Shown here: positions 49,775 through 58,932 of the stretch, in pieces | How positions within the stretch are numbered: position 1 is the first letter of the stretch | Layout of the letters: every line of letters starts with the position of its first letter | Source: Luteimonas marina | GTDB taxonomy: Bacteria; Pseudomonadota; Gammaproteobacteria; Xanthomonadales; Xanthomonadaceae | Reading direction: 5' to 3' | DNA: 64,000 bases | Assembly (NCBI RefSeq): GCF_007859325.1 | Contig: NZ_VOHK01000004.1 | Location: 124,001 to 188,000, forward strand | Translations under genes and position numbers: made by a program | The notes under the pieces: generated by a model | Databases searched by the model: none | What the model saw: only the letters and a program-made list of their open reading frames with translations | What the model was told of the DNA's origin: nothing

Positions 49775-50262
49775 CAGCCCGCGCTCCCGAAATCGCGCTT
49801 GCCGCCGCGCTTGCCGGCCAGCTTCGCCGGGCCCAGCACGATCGCGTGCGACAGCGCCTTGCACATGTCGTAGACGGTGAGCGCGGCGACCGTGGCGCCG
49901 GTCAGCGCCTCCATCTCCACGCCGGTGCGGTGGCTGGTCTTGACCGCGCATTCGATCCGCAGCTCGCGCTCGCCGCGCCAGTCGATGGCGATGCGCACGC
50001 CGTCGATCAGCAGCGGATGGCAGAACGGGATCAGCTCGTGCGTGCGCTTGACCGCCAGGGTGCCGGCGATGATCGCGGTGTCGACGATGCCGCCCTTGGC
50101 GCTGCGCAGGCCGGACTTGCGCAGCTGCGCGGCCACGTCCGCGGGGAAGCGCACGCGGCATTCGGCCAGCGCCTGGCGCGCGGTGACCGCCTTGCCGGAG
50201 ACGTCGACCATGGCGGGATGGCCGGCGGCGTCGAGGTGCGTCAGGGTCTGCTTCCGCTTCAT
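49774..50262 (-). CDS. moaC: Cyclic pyranopterin monophosphate synthase MoaC
   Basis: MoaC, with MoaA, forms cPMP from GTP. The 162 residues contain [33 protein letters not shown] and the active-site region [16 protein letters not shown], then MCKALSHAI. Length is normal. It follows moaA by 43 bases and shares a base with moaD. Confidence 0.96.
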   Translation of the reverse strand: MKRKQTLTHLDAAGHPAMVDVSGKAVTARQALAECRVRFPADVAAQLRKSGLRSAKGGIVDTAIIAGTLAVKRTHELIPFCHPLLIDGVRIAIDWRGERELRIECAVKTSHRTGVEMEALTGATVAALTVYDMCKALSHAIVLGPAKLAGKRGGKRDFGSAG

Positions 50263-50305
50263 GCGGCCATGGTAGCGGGGCCGGTCTCCGGCGTCGCGTG
50301 CGGCC

Positions 50306-51328
50306 TCAGCCGCCCACCAGGAACATCTCGACGTGCTTGCCCGGCGCGCGCGGGTCGCCGCGCAGTTCGCTGTAGCGGTCCGCGCGGGCCGTCCACAGTC
50401 CGGCAAGCCGCGAGGCCAGGGCGAGGTCGCCCTGCGCCAGCACCGGCCGCAGGTCGGTGCCTTCCGCCGAGAACAGGCAGGTGTAGAGGCGGCCGTCCGC
50501 CGAGACGCGGGCGCGGTGGCAGTCGCCGCAGAACGGCGCGGTGACCGAGCTGACGAAGCCGATCTCGCCGCCGCCGTCGTCGAAGGCGTGGCGCTGCGCC
50601 ACTTCGCCGCGGTAGTTGGCGTCGAGCGCGTGCAGCGGCCAGCGCGCGTGGATGCGGTCGCGCAGTTCCGCCGACGGCACCACGCGCCCGCGCTGCCAGC
50701 CGTTGCAGGTGCCCACGTCCATGTACTCGATGAAGCGCACGACGTGGCCGCTGCCGCGGAAATGACCGGCCAGCGCCAGCGCCTCGTGGTCGTTGACGCC
50801 ACGCTGGACGACGCAGTTGATCTTCAGCTTGCGGAAGCCCACCGCTTCCGCCGCCGCGATGCCGGCCAACACGTCGGACACGTCGCCGCGCCCGCCGGAG
50901 AGTGCGCGGAACAGACCCGGGTCGAGCGCATCCAGGCTCACCGTGATCCGGCGCAGCCCCGCCTCGCGCAGCGCGCGCGCATGGCGCGCCAGCAAGGCGC
51001 CGTTGGTGGTCATCGCCAGGTCGTCGATGCCGTCGACGCGCGCCAGCCGCGACACCAGGTCCGGCAGCCCCTTGCGCAGCAGCGGCTCGCCGCCGGTGAT
51101 GCGCAGCTTCGACACGCCCAGGCGCGCGGCGCCGCGCACGAGGATCTCGATCTCGTCGAACGACAGTCGCCCGGCGGCGTCGAAGCCGTAGTCATCCGGC
51201 ACCTTGTCGGCCGGCATGCAGTAGCCGCAGCGGAAGTTGCAGGCCTCGATCACCGACAGCCGCAGGTCGCGCAGCGGCCGGCCCAGGCGGTCCAGCGGTG
51301 CGGTCGCGGGTTGCGGCTGCGCGCTCAT
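50306..51328 (-). CDS. moaA: GTP 3',8-cyclase MoaA (radical SAM)
   Basis: MoaA is the radical-SAM enzyme that starts molybdenum cofactor synthesis from GTP. The 340 residues have the N-terminal cluster CNFRCGYC (Cys30, 34, 37) and the C-terminal cluster FCGDCHRAR followed by YTCLF. The family-typical C-terminal GG (FLVGG) is also present. ATG 51328 overlaps the upstream MBL gene stop by four bases. Confidence 0.96.
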   Translation of the reverse strand: MSAQPQPATAPLDRLGRPLRDLRLSVIEACNFRCGYCMPADKVPDDYGFDAAGRLSFDEIEILVRGAARLGVSKLRITGGEPLLRKGLPDLVSRLARVDGIDDLAMTTNGALLARHARALREAGLRRITVSLDALDPGLFRALSGGRGDVSDVLAGIAAAEAVGFRKLKINCVVQRGVNDHEALALAGHFRGSGHVVRFIEYMDVGTCNGWQRGRVVPSAELRDRIHARWPLHALDANYRGEVAQRHAFDDGGGEIGFVSSVTAPFCGDCHRARVSADGRLYTCLFSAEGTDLRPVLAQGDLALASRLAGLWTARADRYSELRGDPRAPGKHVEMFLVGG

Positions 51329-52083
51329 GCCGCTTCGACCCGCGGCGCGGACGGCTCGTTCAATGCGAACACCTCGCCGGGTTGCGCCACGCGGTAGCCG
51401 CGCGCGGCCAGCGCCTCGCCGTCGGCCGCGGAGGCGTAGTGGTAGAGCACGCAGCGCGACAGCACGTCCCGGTCGTACTCGCGCTCGAGATCGTCGATGC
51501 CGCTGTGCGAGGGATTGCCGTGCAGCCCGCAGTCGTGCGCGATCAGTTCGCCGGCGTCGGCGTGCCGCCGCAGCATCTCCGGGATCGGCCGCGTGTCCCC
51601 GGTCCACACCACGCTGCCGCGCAGGCGCAGGCCGAAGGCGGTGTCCGGCCAGTGATGGCGCACCGGGAACGCCTCCAGCCGCAACCCGTCGTGCCAGAAC
51701 GCATCGCCCACCGGGATCACGCGGAACGCGTCCCAGAGGTTCGCGCCGCCCTCGGCCAGCACGTTCGGATGGGCGCCGACGCGCTGGTGCAGCAGCGGCA
51801 CCACGGCGGCCGGCACGTACAGCGGCATGCGGCCGCGGCGGGCGGCGTCGAAGTATTCGGAGACGAACAGCCGCTCGAAGCCGCCGACGTGATCCAGGTG
51901 CGTATGCGTCACGAACAGCGCGCGCGGCGGCTCGCCGTAGTGCGCGAGGTAGGCAGTCAATCCTTCGCCGCCGCAGTCGATGGTCAGCCAGGGCGCGCCA
52001 TCGCGCTCGATCGTCGCCATCGGCGAACCGAGTTCCGTCGCCGAAGCGTTGCCGACGCCGTGGAAGCGCAGCGACCACGCCAT
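51325..52083 (-). CDS. MBL-fold metallohydrolase
   Basis: This 252-residue metallo-beta-lactamase-fold hydrolase has the zinc-binding motif HTHLDH (60-65), VRHHWPD and later WTGDTR and AHDCGLH. It resembles ribonuclease-Z-like or phosphodiesterase-type members; the substrate is unknown. It lies one base after kdkA and overlaps moaA by four bases, so it is co-translated with both, though neither pathway clearly needs it. Confidence 0.85.
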   Translation of the reverse strand: MAWSLRFHGVGNASATELGSPMATIERDGAPWLTIDCGGEGLTAYLAHYGEPPRALFVTHTHLDHVGGFERLFVSEYFDAARRGRMPLYVPAAVVPLLHQRVGAHPNVLAEGGANLWDAFRVIPVGDAFWHDGLRLEAFPVRHHWPDTAFGLRLRGSVVWTGDTRPIPEMLRRHADAGELIAHDCGLHGNPSHSGIDDLEREYDRDVLSRCVLYHYASAADGEALAARGYRVAQPGEVFALNEPSAPRVEAA

Positions 52084-52084
52084 G

Positions 52085-52840
52085 TCAATTCCCCTTGGCC
52101 CAGCGCGCATCGTAGGCCTCGCGCAGGCGCGCGAAGCCGGCGTCGACCGCCTCGCGGCGCGACTCGCCGCCGACCTTGTGCAGCGAACGCAGCAGGCGGG
52201 CCAGGTTGCGCTCGCGCCAGGCGGTCGCGGGGATGTGCATCCGGCTGCGGTCGAAATCGATCATCCAGCCCTTGCCGGCGGCGTCGTAGAGCAGGTTGTG
52301 GGCGTTGAGGTCGGCATGCTCCAGGCCCTCGCGATGGAAGCGCGCGACCAGCCGGCCGGTCGCCTCCCAGGGCGCGTCCGCGGGAGATTCGAGCACGAGG
52401 TCGGCCAGCGAGCGCACGCCGACCAGCCGCTCGACGATGATCCAGGCGCGGTAGGACAACCGGTCGCGCAGGTAGCACGCCGCGACCGGCTGCGGCACCG
52501 GGCACTTGCGCCGCACCAGTTCGCGCAGCAGCCGGAACTCGGCGAAGCTGCGCGTCCGGTTGGCGCCGCGCCACAGGTAGCGGTCGCGGCTGAACTTCGC
52601 CGCGAAGCCGCCGCGCAGGTACTGGCGCAGCACGCAGGGGCCATGGCTGGCGTCGATGAACCAGGCGCCGCCACGGCCGCTGCCGTCGACCTGCTGCGCG
52701 CGCGCCCCCCACTGCTGCGGATCGAACCAGCGCGGGTCGACTTGCCGCAGCTGCGTCGCGTCGAACAGAATCGCGCCATACTCCCCGCTGCGATCGTCGT
52801 GGAAGGGCGTCAGGCTCTCAGTGGCGTCGAACGCGACCAT
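52085..52840 (-). CDS. kdkA: Kdo kinase KdkA
   Basis: KdkA phosphorylates Kdo of the lipopolysaccharide inner core, replacing the second Kdo used elsewhere. The 251 residues show a protein-kinase-like core: [21 protein letters not shown] as catalytic loop and MIDFDRSRM as metal site. ATG 52840 lies only 19 bases from the divergent heptosyltransferase start. The gene heads the kdkA-MBL-moa operon. Confidence 0.92.
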   Translation of the reverse strand: MVAFDATESLTPFHDDRSGEYGAILFDATQLRQVDPRWFDPQQWGARAQQVDGSGRGGAWFIDASHGPCVLRQYLRGGFAAKFSRDRYLWRGANRTRSFAEFRLLRELVRRKCPVPQPVAACYLRDRLSYRAWIIVERLVGVRSLADLVLESPADAPWEATGRLVARFHREGLEHADLNAHNLLYDAAGKGWMIDFDRSRMHIPATAWRERNLARLLRSLHKVGGESRREAVDAGFARLREAYDARWAKGN

Positions 52841-52859
52841 CCAGCGAGTCTACCAAGCC

Positions 52860-53936
52860 GTGGCGAAACCCCCCGTTGCCCCCCGCTCGATCTGCCTGCT
52901 GCGCCTGTCGGCGCTCGGCGACGTGACCCACGTGCTGCCGCTGGTGAACACCCTGCGCGCGGCATGGCCGGAGGCGGCGCTCGCCTGGGTGATCGGCAAG
53001 GGCGAACACCGGCTGCTCGACGGCCTGCCCGGCGTCGAATTCCTGGTCTACGACAAGAAGACCGGCCTCGGCGGCATGCGCGCGCTGCGGCGCGAACTGC
53101 GGGGGCGCCGGTTCGACGCGCTGCTGCAGATGCAGGTCGCGGCGCGGGCGAACCTGCTGTCGGCGTTCATTCCCGCGACGCGCCGGATCGGCTACGACCG
53201 CTCCCGCTCGAAGGACCTGCACGGCCTGTTCATCAACGAGCGCATCCCCGACCGCCCCGGCATCCACGTCCTCGACGCCATCGGCAGCTTCTGCGAACCG
53301 CTGGGCCTGCGCCAGGACGACGTGCGCTGGAACCTGCCCGTTCCCGACGACGCCCGCGCCTGGGCCCGCGCGCAATGGCCCGGCGACGACGCGCCCGTGC
53401 TGATGATCTCGCCCTGCTCCAGCCACGCCCGCCGCAACTGGTTCCCCGATCGCTACGCCGCCGTTGCCGACCACGCCGCCGCGCAGGGCTGGCGCATCGT
53501 GCTGTGCGGCGGCCGCAGCCGGCTCGAACGCGACACCACCGACACGATCCTCGCCGCGATGCGCGCGCCCGCGCTCGACCTGGTCGGCAAGGACACCCTG
53601 AAGCAGCTGCCCGCCCTGCTCGAACGCGCCGACCTGGTGATGACGCCCGACTCCGGCCCGATGCACATCGCCAACGCCATGGGCACGAAGGTGCTGGGCC
53701 TGCACGCCGCCAGCAATCCCGCGCGCAGCGGGCCGTATTCGGATCGCCGCTACTGCGTCGACCGCTACGACAACGCGGCGCGCAGGTACCTGCGCAAGCC
53801 GGCCGCCGAACTCAGGTGGGGCACCAAGATCGAGTTCGACGGGGTGATGGAGCTGGTGACGGTGGAGGATGCGGTCGCGGCGTTCGAACGCTATCGCGCG
53901 GACGCCGGTGGAGCCGGCGTCACTCCGGCGACCTGA
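52860..53936 (+). CDS. LPS heptosyltransferase (GT9)
   Basis: This 358-residue GT9 enzyme adds heptose to the LPS inner core. The N-terminal CLLRLSALGDVTHVLPLV and the C-terminal donor-binding region VMTPDSGPMHIANAMGTKVLGLH are clear. Heptosyltransferase I or II cannot be decided. The start GTG 52860 is in the 19-base gap region with kdkA, so the two LPS genes must have promoters inside each other's coding sequence. Confidence 0.9.
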   Translation: MAKPPVAPRSICLLRLSALGDVTHVLPLVNTLRAAWPEAALAWVIGKGEHRLLDGLPGVEFLVYDKKTGLGGMRALRRELRGRRFDALLQMQVAARANLLSAFIPATRRIGYDRSRSKDLHGLFINERIPDRPGIHVLDAIGSFCEPLGLRQDDVRWNLPVPDDARAWARAQWPGDDAPVLMISPCSSHARRNWFPDRYAAVADHAAAQGWRIVLCGGRSRLERDTTDTILAAMRAPALDLVGKDTLKQLPALLERADLVMTPDSGPMHIANAMGTKVLGLHAASNPARSGPYSDRRYCVDRYDNAARRYLRKPAAELRWGTKIEFDGVMELVTVEDAVAAFERYRADAGGAGVTPAT

Positions 53937-53946
53937 CGCTCGGACT

Positions 53947-54030
53947 TGTCATCCCGAGCGTAGCGAGGGATCTGCTCGTCGCCGCACGCGCGCGTTGGAA
54001 GCAGATCCCTCGCTACGCTCGGGATGACAA
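53947..54030. repeat. REP-like inverted repeat (family C)
   Basis: TGTCATCCCGAGCGTAGCGA and an exact complement form 32-base arms around about 20 bases. It lies between the convergent heptosyltransferase and DUF6165-like genes. Confidence 0.93.
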
Positions 54031-54077
54031 GTGTGGGCGTCAGAGTCGTGGACGAACAACAGGTCCGGACGACAACC

Positions 54078-54488
54078 TCAGACCGGCTTGCCCTGGCTCC
54101 CGTAATCCTCGTACGACTTCTCCTCGACATAGGCCGAGCCCAGCGCGAGGTTGATGTCCTTCTTGATCCTCGCGCGGACGTCGTTCTCGAAGTAGACGCT
54201 GCGCGCCAGCCGGATGAATTCCTCGTCGAAGGCCTGTGCCTTCTCCTTCAGGCGGATGTCGTCCTCGATCACCCACAGCCGCTCGTTGACCGCCTTGAGG
54301 TCGGCCCGCAGCCGGGCGATGTCGTGGCCCGCCGCCGGATGCGCCATCCAGGTCTGCTCCAGCGCGCCCAGTTCGTTGCGGACGTTGGCCAGCTTGGCCG
54401 GGTCGGACATGCGCTCGGACTTGATCTGCAGGATCGCGATCTTGTCCAGCAGTTCGCCGAACGACACGGGCACGGAAATCTCGGACAT
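54078..54488 (-). CDS. DUF6165-like small helical protein
   Basis: This 136-residue, mostly helical, soluble protein has a charged pattern (GELLDKIAILQIKSERMSDP, then WVIEDDIRLKEKAQAFDEEF). It matches small proteins annotated DUF6165, often near LPS genes, as here beside the heptosyltransferase. The function is unknown. ATG 54488 is supported by the conserved opening. Confidence 0.8.
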   Translation of the reverse strand: MSEISVPVSFGELLDKIAILQIKSERMSDPAKLANVRNELGALEQTWMAHPAAGHDIARLRADLKAVNERLWVIEDDIRLKEKAQAFDEEFIRLARSVYFENDVRARIKKDINLALGSAYVEEKSYEDYGSQGKPV

Positions 54489-54536
54489 GGGCGCTGTTCC
54501 AGCGGCAAACGGGCCGGTTAGTCTACCCGCCGCGCC

Positions 54537-54565
54537 TTGTCCCCCGGCACCCCGCCCCGTATCAT
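54537..54565 (+). promoter_or_regulatory. Sigma-70-type promoter for tRNA-Ser(CGA)
   Basis: TTGTCC and TATCAT are separated by exactly 17 bases. The start point would be about 39 bases before the tRNA. Confidence 0.65.
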
Positions 54566-54610
54566 TGCGCCCCCGGCGTTCAGCGCCGGGCCGCGCGACA
54601 CCCGCATTCC

Positions 54611-54701
54611 GGGGAGGTGGCAGAGCGGTTGAATGTACCTGACTCGAAATCAGGCAGGCGTTTATAGCGCCTCGGGGGTTCGAATCCCCCCCTCCCCGCC
54701 A
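54611..54701 (+). tRNA. tRNA-Ser (anticodon CGA)
   Basis: This is a class II tRNA of 91 bases with encoded CCA. GGGGAGG pairs perfectly with CCTCCCC. The anticodon arm CTGA-CTCGAAA-TCAG gives CGA. It has a long variable arm and a T-arm of five G-C pairs. It decodes UCG. Confidence 0.97.
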
Positions 54702-54710
54702 GATATCGCG

Positions 54711-54730
54711 AAGCCCCCGGAAGGGGGCTT
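54711..54730 (+). terminator. Terminator hairpin after tRNA-Ser(CGA)
   Basis: AAGCCCCC and GGGGGCTT pair across a four-base loop ten bases after the CCA end, followed by CTGCGT. The stem is strong; the T tract is poor. The rest of 54731-54985 shows nothing identifiable. Confidence 0.6.
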
Positions 54731-54985
54731 CTGCGTATCCGGCGGACGAAGGCGGAAGCGGCGGAACCGAAGCCGCGGACGCCGTCGTCTCCCGACCCGC
54801 CCACGCCATGCGCCGCAGGGACAGGGTCCACACCTGACGCGCCAGCCGCGACGAAACCGCCGGGAATTGTCACTTTTCCGCCGGAAAACCGCGCACCTGG
54901 TCCCGATTCTCGCAGGCATGGTTCCTGCTTCATCTCTTCAGACGACCCCGTGGGGACCCGGCGGGGCGGTTCCGGCGACACGACC

Positions 54986-55102
54986 ATGCGCGTACCCGAT
55001 TTCCATTTCCGCAAGCTCGGCGAGCAGGCCGGCATCGTGCTGCTACGCGCGGCGCTGGTGCTGGCGGTGATCTTCGCGCTGGCGAATTCGATGCCGGGCT
55101 GA
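54986..55102 (+). CDS. Possible 38-residue single-pass membrane peptide
   Basis: ATG 54986 opens a short frame: MRVPDFHFRKLGEQAG, then a hydrophobic stretch of about 18 residues (IVLLRAALVLAVIFALA), and NSMPG before TGA. The layout, amphipathic basic head plus one helix, fits small bacterial membrane proteins. There is no strong ribosome site and no recognised homologue, so coding is uncertain. It stands alone between the tRNA and the GH9 gene. Confidence 0.35.
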   Translation: MRVPDFHFRKLGEQAGIVLLRAALVLAVIFALANSMPG

Positions 55103-55106
55103 GCCA

Positions 55107-55136
55107 TGCGTCGGGGGCGTAGCCCCGACCTACGGA
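55107..55136. repeat. Family D hairpin
   Basis: GTCGGGGGCGTAGCCCCGAC is a self-complementary arm like those at 37449-37515. It lies downstream of the GH9 gene, where it may end the transcript. Confidence 0.6.
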
Positions 55137-55171
55137 CTGCCGGATAGGGGCACTGTCTCCACGGCACCTCA

Positions 55172-57655
55172 TTACCGCCCGCGCAACAGGTCCTGCGCCG
55201 CGTGCACCAGGTAGATGTAGCTGGCGCCCATGTTGATCACGTACTCGTTCTGGCCCCACAGGAACGGCCAGTCCTCCTTGTTCTCGGGGAAGTCCGGCTT
55301 GAGCACCAGCACGCCGGGGACGATGCCGCCGGCGATGAAGGAGAAGTCGGCACGGTTCATGCCGTAGGCGACCTGCTTGGACTTCGCGCCGACCGCGGAG
55401 ACGAACGAGAGGTTCGAGTCCGGGTGGGTGCCGTAGAGGTAGTTCAGGCCCTGCAGGGTCGGCTCGATGTCGAACAGGTCCGGGAAGGCCTTGTGCAGGC
55501 GGTAGTTGGTGCTGGCCATGCCGATCACGGCGCCGTTGCCGGCCCAGCCGCCGCGGGTGATCAGGACGCCGTAGGGGTTCTCGGCCACCATCGCCTCGCG
55601 CTCGGCCCTGAACGCCTCGGCGCGCGTGCGCAGCTTCGCGCGGAAGGCCTCGTCCATCTTCGGCAGCGCCGCGAGCGCATGGGCGGCGTTGGTCGGGAAG
55701 CGCGTGTCGATCGCCGGCCACAGTTCGGCAATGCGCGCGGCGTACTTCGCCTCGCCCGTGGTCAGCAGCAGCTGCACCGCCGCGCGCAGCTCCTCGTCCT
55801 CGGGATCGCCGCCGGTGGTGTTGCCGACCCGGAACAGGTTCGGCTCGCGCGCATGCTCGAACGCCCACACCTTCTGCGCCGTGGCCAGGCACTCCTCGGC
55901 CAGCGCGTCGTCATGGCCGCGCAGCGCACGGCTGGCGGCGGCGAGCGCGGCGGCCGAGCCGTAGTTGAGCGCGGTGGTGTTGGTGGTGAAGGCCAGCCGG
56001 TCGTCGTTGGGCGAATCCGGATCGTTGGGGTCGTCGACCTTGCCGTCGGTCTTGGTCACCGCGTCGCCGAGGTGGGTGTACTGGCCGAGGTCGGGTTCGA
56101 CGATGCCGGGAATGGCGTGGCCGAACACCCGGTGCTGCGCGATCAGCGCCAGGGTGCCGTGCTCGATCTGCTGCAGCAGGTCCGGCACGCCGTCGGGCCG
56201 GTGGATCTCGACGTGCTGTTTTTTCTGGTCGATGCTGGTTTCGTCGCGCTCGGGGCGAAACTGCTCCCAGGTGTCGACCAGGGACATCACCGTGGCGTAG
56301 TGCGTCTGCGTGCGGATGTCGAAATCGCCGGCGTCGTACCAGCCGCCGTAGTTCAGCCCGGGGATGTGTTCGCCCGGCTGGAACGGGGAATCGAGATCCG
56401 GCCCCTGCCCGAACAGGTCGAAGTGCGCCTTGTTCGGCGGCACCTGGCGCGCGTCGTCCATGTGCGAACGGCCGTGCCAGATGCGGTAGGCCTCGTTGAC
56501 GAACATGTGGTCCATCTGCACCGGGAAGAACACGTCGAGCGTGGGGTGCCAGGCGCCGGCATAGGCATCGGCGGCGATGCGGAAGGCGCTGGTGCGCTGG
56601 CCCGCGGCCTCGATCACGTAGATGCCCGGCTCGCGGACGTCGGAGAAATCGTAGGTGTAGTACTCGTAGCGCAGGTACGGGCCCCAGTGCCGCGCGTCCC
56701 CGGCATGCGCCTCGTGCTCGCGGCCGTCGGCGTCGATGCGCAGCAGGCGCGCGCGGCCGGGCGCGGCGGCGTTGCGGTCGTTCTCCAGCACCGCGACCTT
56801 GCGCTGCGCCGGGTGGTAGCCGACCTGCGAATGGCCGATGACGGTCTCGCGCGTCCAGCCCGGCACGGTGCTGCCCTCGACGGTCCACTCCAGCACGGTG
56901 CCGGTCTTGTTCGCCGGCAGCAGGCCGCGCACCACGTACCAGCCGTTCTGCGCCTGGTTGCGGCCGTCGTACACGCCCAGTTCGCCGCCGCTGGAGGCGA
57001 TGGTGACGCGGCGCTGCGGATCCTCGGGCGCCAGCGTCAGGGTGCGGCCGGTCGCCATCGGCAGGCGGACCGTCGCGCCGGCGGCATCACGCCCGCTGGG
57101 CCCAGCCGGATACAGCGGCAGCTGGCCGCTGCCCCGCTCCGTCAGCCAGGTCTTGCCCCAGTACGCCGACGGCAGGAATTCGAGGTTGAAGCCGGCGCGC
57201 CCTTCCAGCGCCTTCGGCAGCGGCCTGTCGAACACCACCTGCACCCGCACGCCCTCGCCCGCCGGCGACACCCGGATGTCGTACTCGAACTTCTCGTCGG
57301 GATAGCCCAGCCGGGTGGTGATGGTGCCGGTGCGCGCATCGACCTTGCGGTCGACCATCAGCGCCACCGGATCCCACTGTTCCGGCGTGGCGCTCAGGCG
57401 CACGTCGCCGTTGGTGGCGGTGCGCACGCCGTGGTGGATCAGTTCCACGCCCGCGATCTTTGAGTCGCTGAACAGGCCGTCGTAGTAGTTGTTGAACACC
57501 AGCACGTCGAGGCCGCGCTTGCTGAAGTACTCCAGTTCGTTGAGCACCGGCGCCTCGGCCGCCGCAGCGGCAGGCCAGGCAATGGCGAGGGCGAGTACGG
57601 AAGCGAGCAGGCGGCGCTGGCCGCAGGCAGGACGGCGACGGGACGGATGCGTCAT
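55172..57655 (-). CDS. Secreted glycoside hydrolase family 9 (endoglucanase-like)
   Basis: This 827-residue secreted enzyme has a signal peptide (about 1-33), an N-terminal beta-rich region, a CelD-type Ig-like domain (about 285-370) and the GH9 catalytic domain. The catalytic base region is GGWYDAGD (437-444) and the acid is Glu804 (GQNEYVINMG). GH9 enzymes cleave beta-1,4-glucans and mixed-linkage glucans. It stands alone, without a TonB transporter or sugar genes. A LacI-type operator sits just upstream of the ATG. Confidence 0.9.
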   Translation of the reverse strand: MTHPSRRRPACGQRRLLASVLALAIAWPAAAAAEAPVLNELEYFSKRGLDVLVFNNYYDGLFSDSKIAGVELIHHGVRTATNGDVRLSATPEQWDPVALMVDRKVDARTGTITTRLGYPDEKFEYDIRVSPAGEGVRVQVVFDRPLPKALEGRAGFNLEFLPSAYWGKTWLTERGSGQLPLYPAGPSGRDAAGATVRLPMATGRTLTLAPEDPQRRVTIASSGGELGVYDGRNQAQNGWYVVRGLLPANKTGTVLEWTVEGSTVPGWTRETVIGHSQVGYHPAQRKVAVLENDRNAAAPGRARLLRIDADGREHEAHAGDARHWGPYLRYEYYTYDFSDVREPGIYVIEAAGQRTSAFRIAADAYAGAWHPTLDVFFPVQMDHMFVNEAYRIWHGRSHMDDARQVPPNKAHFDLFGQGPDLDSPFQPGEHIPGLNYGGWYDAGDFDIRTQTHYATVMSLVDTWEQFRPERDETSIDQKKQHVEIHRPDGVPDLLQQIEHGTLALIAQHRVFGHAIPGIVEPDLGQYTHLGDAVTKTDGKVDDPNDPDSPNDDRLAFTTNTTALNYGSAAALAAASRALRGHDDALAEECLATAQKVWAFEHAREPNLFRVGNTTGGDPEDEELRAAVQLLLTTGEAKYAARIAELWPAIDTRFPTNAAHALAALPKMDEAFRAKLRTRAEAFRAEREAMVAENPYGVLITRGGWAGNGAVIGMASTNYRLHKAFPDLFDIEPTLQGLNYLYGTHPDSNLSFVSAVGAKSKQVAYGMNRADFSFIAGGIVPGVLVLKPDFPENKEDWPFLWGQNEYVINMGASYIYLVHAAQDLLRGR

Positions 57656-57676
57656 GGCGTGGCGTTCCCCGGGGAT

Positions 57677-57698
57677 GGAATGTTAACGCTAACATTCC
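57677..57698. promoter_or_regulatory. LacI-family type operator upstream of the GH9 gene
   Basis: GGAATGTTAACGCTAACATTCC is a 22-base near-perfect palindrome with a central CG, 22 bases before the GH9 start. It resembles operators of LacI-family repressors, including, from memory, the xyl-box TGGTAGCGCTAACA of Xanthomonas. No LacI-family gene is in the window. Confidence 0.75.
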
Positions 57699-57758
57699 TG
57701 TCGCTGCGATACCTGCCGCAATGCAGCAACCGTATTTCATGAGGCGGCATGCCGGGGG

Positions 57759-57843
57759 TGTCATCCCGAGCGCCGCGAGGGATCTCGCTCCTGACGGTGC
57801 GGCAATCGGATGCGGGATCCCTCGCGACGCTCGGGATGACAAT
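57759..57843. repeat. REP-like inverted repeat (family C)
   Basis: TGTCATCCCGAGCGCCGCGA and the complement of the GCGACGCTCGGGATGACA arm differ at a single internal position. Together with the operator it accounts for the gap between the GH9 and xerD genes. Confidence 0.92.
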
Positions 57844-57912
57844 TTGAAGTGACGGCTGCGCCGTGCCTGTCGGGCGTGGGTCGCCGGGACCACGGTGCTT
57901 GCAGCCAACGCC

Positions 57913-58890
57913 TCAGCCGCGCGGATGGTGCTTCGCGTGCAGTTGCTTGAGCTTCTCGCGTGCGACGAGGGTGTAGATCTGCGTGGTCGACAGCGAACTG
58001 TGGCCGAGCAGCATCTGCAGCGCGCGCAGGTCGGCGCCGTGGTTGAGCAGGTGGGTGGCGAAGCTGTGGCGCAGGCCGTGGGGGCTGATCTTCTCCGGGT
58101 CGATGCCGGCGGCGGCGGCGGACTTCTTCACCGTCGCCCAGAACTGCTGCCGGCTGGGCCTGGTGCGCCCGGGCGTGATGAACAGCGGCGCGTCGTCGAT
58201 CGCTTCGTCGCGCGGCACCGGCTTGCCGCCGGACAGCACGGGGCGCGCCTCGCGCAGATAGCGCTCGAGCCAGTGCTGCGCTTCCTCGCCCAGCGGCACC
58301 AGCCGCTCCTTGCTGCCCTTGCCCATCACCCGCAGCACGCCCTGGCGCAGGTTGACGCCGTTGACCGGCAGGCCGACCAGCTCACTCACGCGCAGGCCGC
58401 AGGCGTACATCAGCTCCAGCATGGCGCGGTCGCGCAGGCCCGCGGGCGTGGAGACGTCCGGGGCGGCCAGTAGCGCGTCGACCTGCATCTCCGCGATCGC
58501 CTTGGGGAGCGAGCGCGGCATCCGCGGCGGATCGATCAGCGCGACCGGATCGTCCTCGCGCACGCCGCGCCGGCGCAGGTGGGCGAAGAACGCGCGCAGC
58601 GCGGTGAGCAGGCGCGCGTTGCTGCGCGCCGAATAGCCGTCCTGCGTGCGCCGCGCGAGATAGTCGAACAGGGCCGCGCGATCGACCGCCGCGAGTCCGC
58701 CGGCGTGGCCGTCGCGCCAGCGCGCAAGGCCTTCCAGGTCGCGGCGATAGCCGTCCAGGGTCTGCCGCGCGGCACCGGTTTCCGCCCACAGCGCGTCGAG
58801 GAAGCCGTTGATCGCGTCGGCATCGGCCTCGCGCAGCGGCGGCAGCTGCTGCGCGCGCTGGCGGCGTTGGGCGGGCGTGGTGCTCGGCAT
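57913..58890 (-). CDS. xerD: Tyrosine recombinase XerD
   Basis: XerD resolves chromosome dimers at dif with XerC and FtsK. The 325 residues contain all catalytic positions: Arg167 (CGLRVSEL), Lys191 (GKGSKER), His271 and Arg274 (HGLRHSF), His297 (LLGHSSL) and Tyr306 (QIYT). The N-terminus is about 20 residues longer than E. coli XerD. ATG 58890 is preferred over the GTG two codons upstream. Housekeeping context argues against a phage or integron integrase. Confidence 0.93.
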   Translation of the reverse strand: MPSTTPAQRRQRAQQLPPLREADADAINGFLDALWAETGAARQTLDGYRRDLEGLARWRDGHAGGLAAVDRAALFDYLARRTQDGYSARSNARLLTALRAFFAHLRRRGVREDDPVALIDPPRMPRSLPKAIAEMQVDALLAAPDVSTPAGLRDRAMLELMYACGLRVSELVGLPVNGVNLRQGVLRVMGKGSKERLVPLGEEAQHWLERYLREARPVLSGGKPVPRDEAIDDAPLFITPGRTRPSRQQFWATVKKSAAAAGIDPEKISPHGLRHSFATHLLNHGADLRALQMLLGHSSLSTTQIYTLVAREKLKQLHAKHHPRG

Positions 58891-58932
58891 CGGCACAGCT
58901 TAGCCGACGGCCCGAGCCGCTATCCTGTGCGG

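Noticed and set aside
48674-54701. tRNA-Ser genes as integration sites for an island
   Set aside because: No direct repeat of either tRNA 3' end was seen nearby, and flanking genes are core functions.
55202-57463. 753-codon open frame opposite the GH9 gene
   Set aside because: It mirrors the codon pattern of the GH9 gene and has no recognisable domain.
57913-58890. XerD considered as a mobile-element integrase
   Set aside because: Full XerD similarity, housekeeping neighbours, and no attachment repeats or phage genes nearby.
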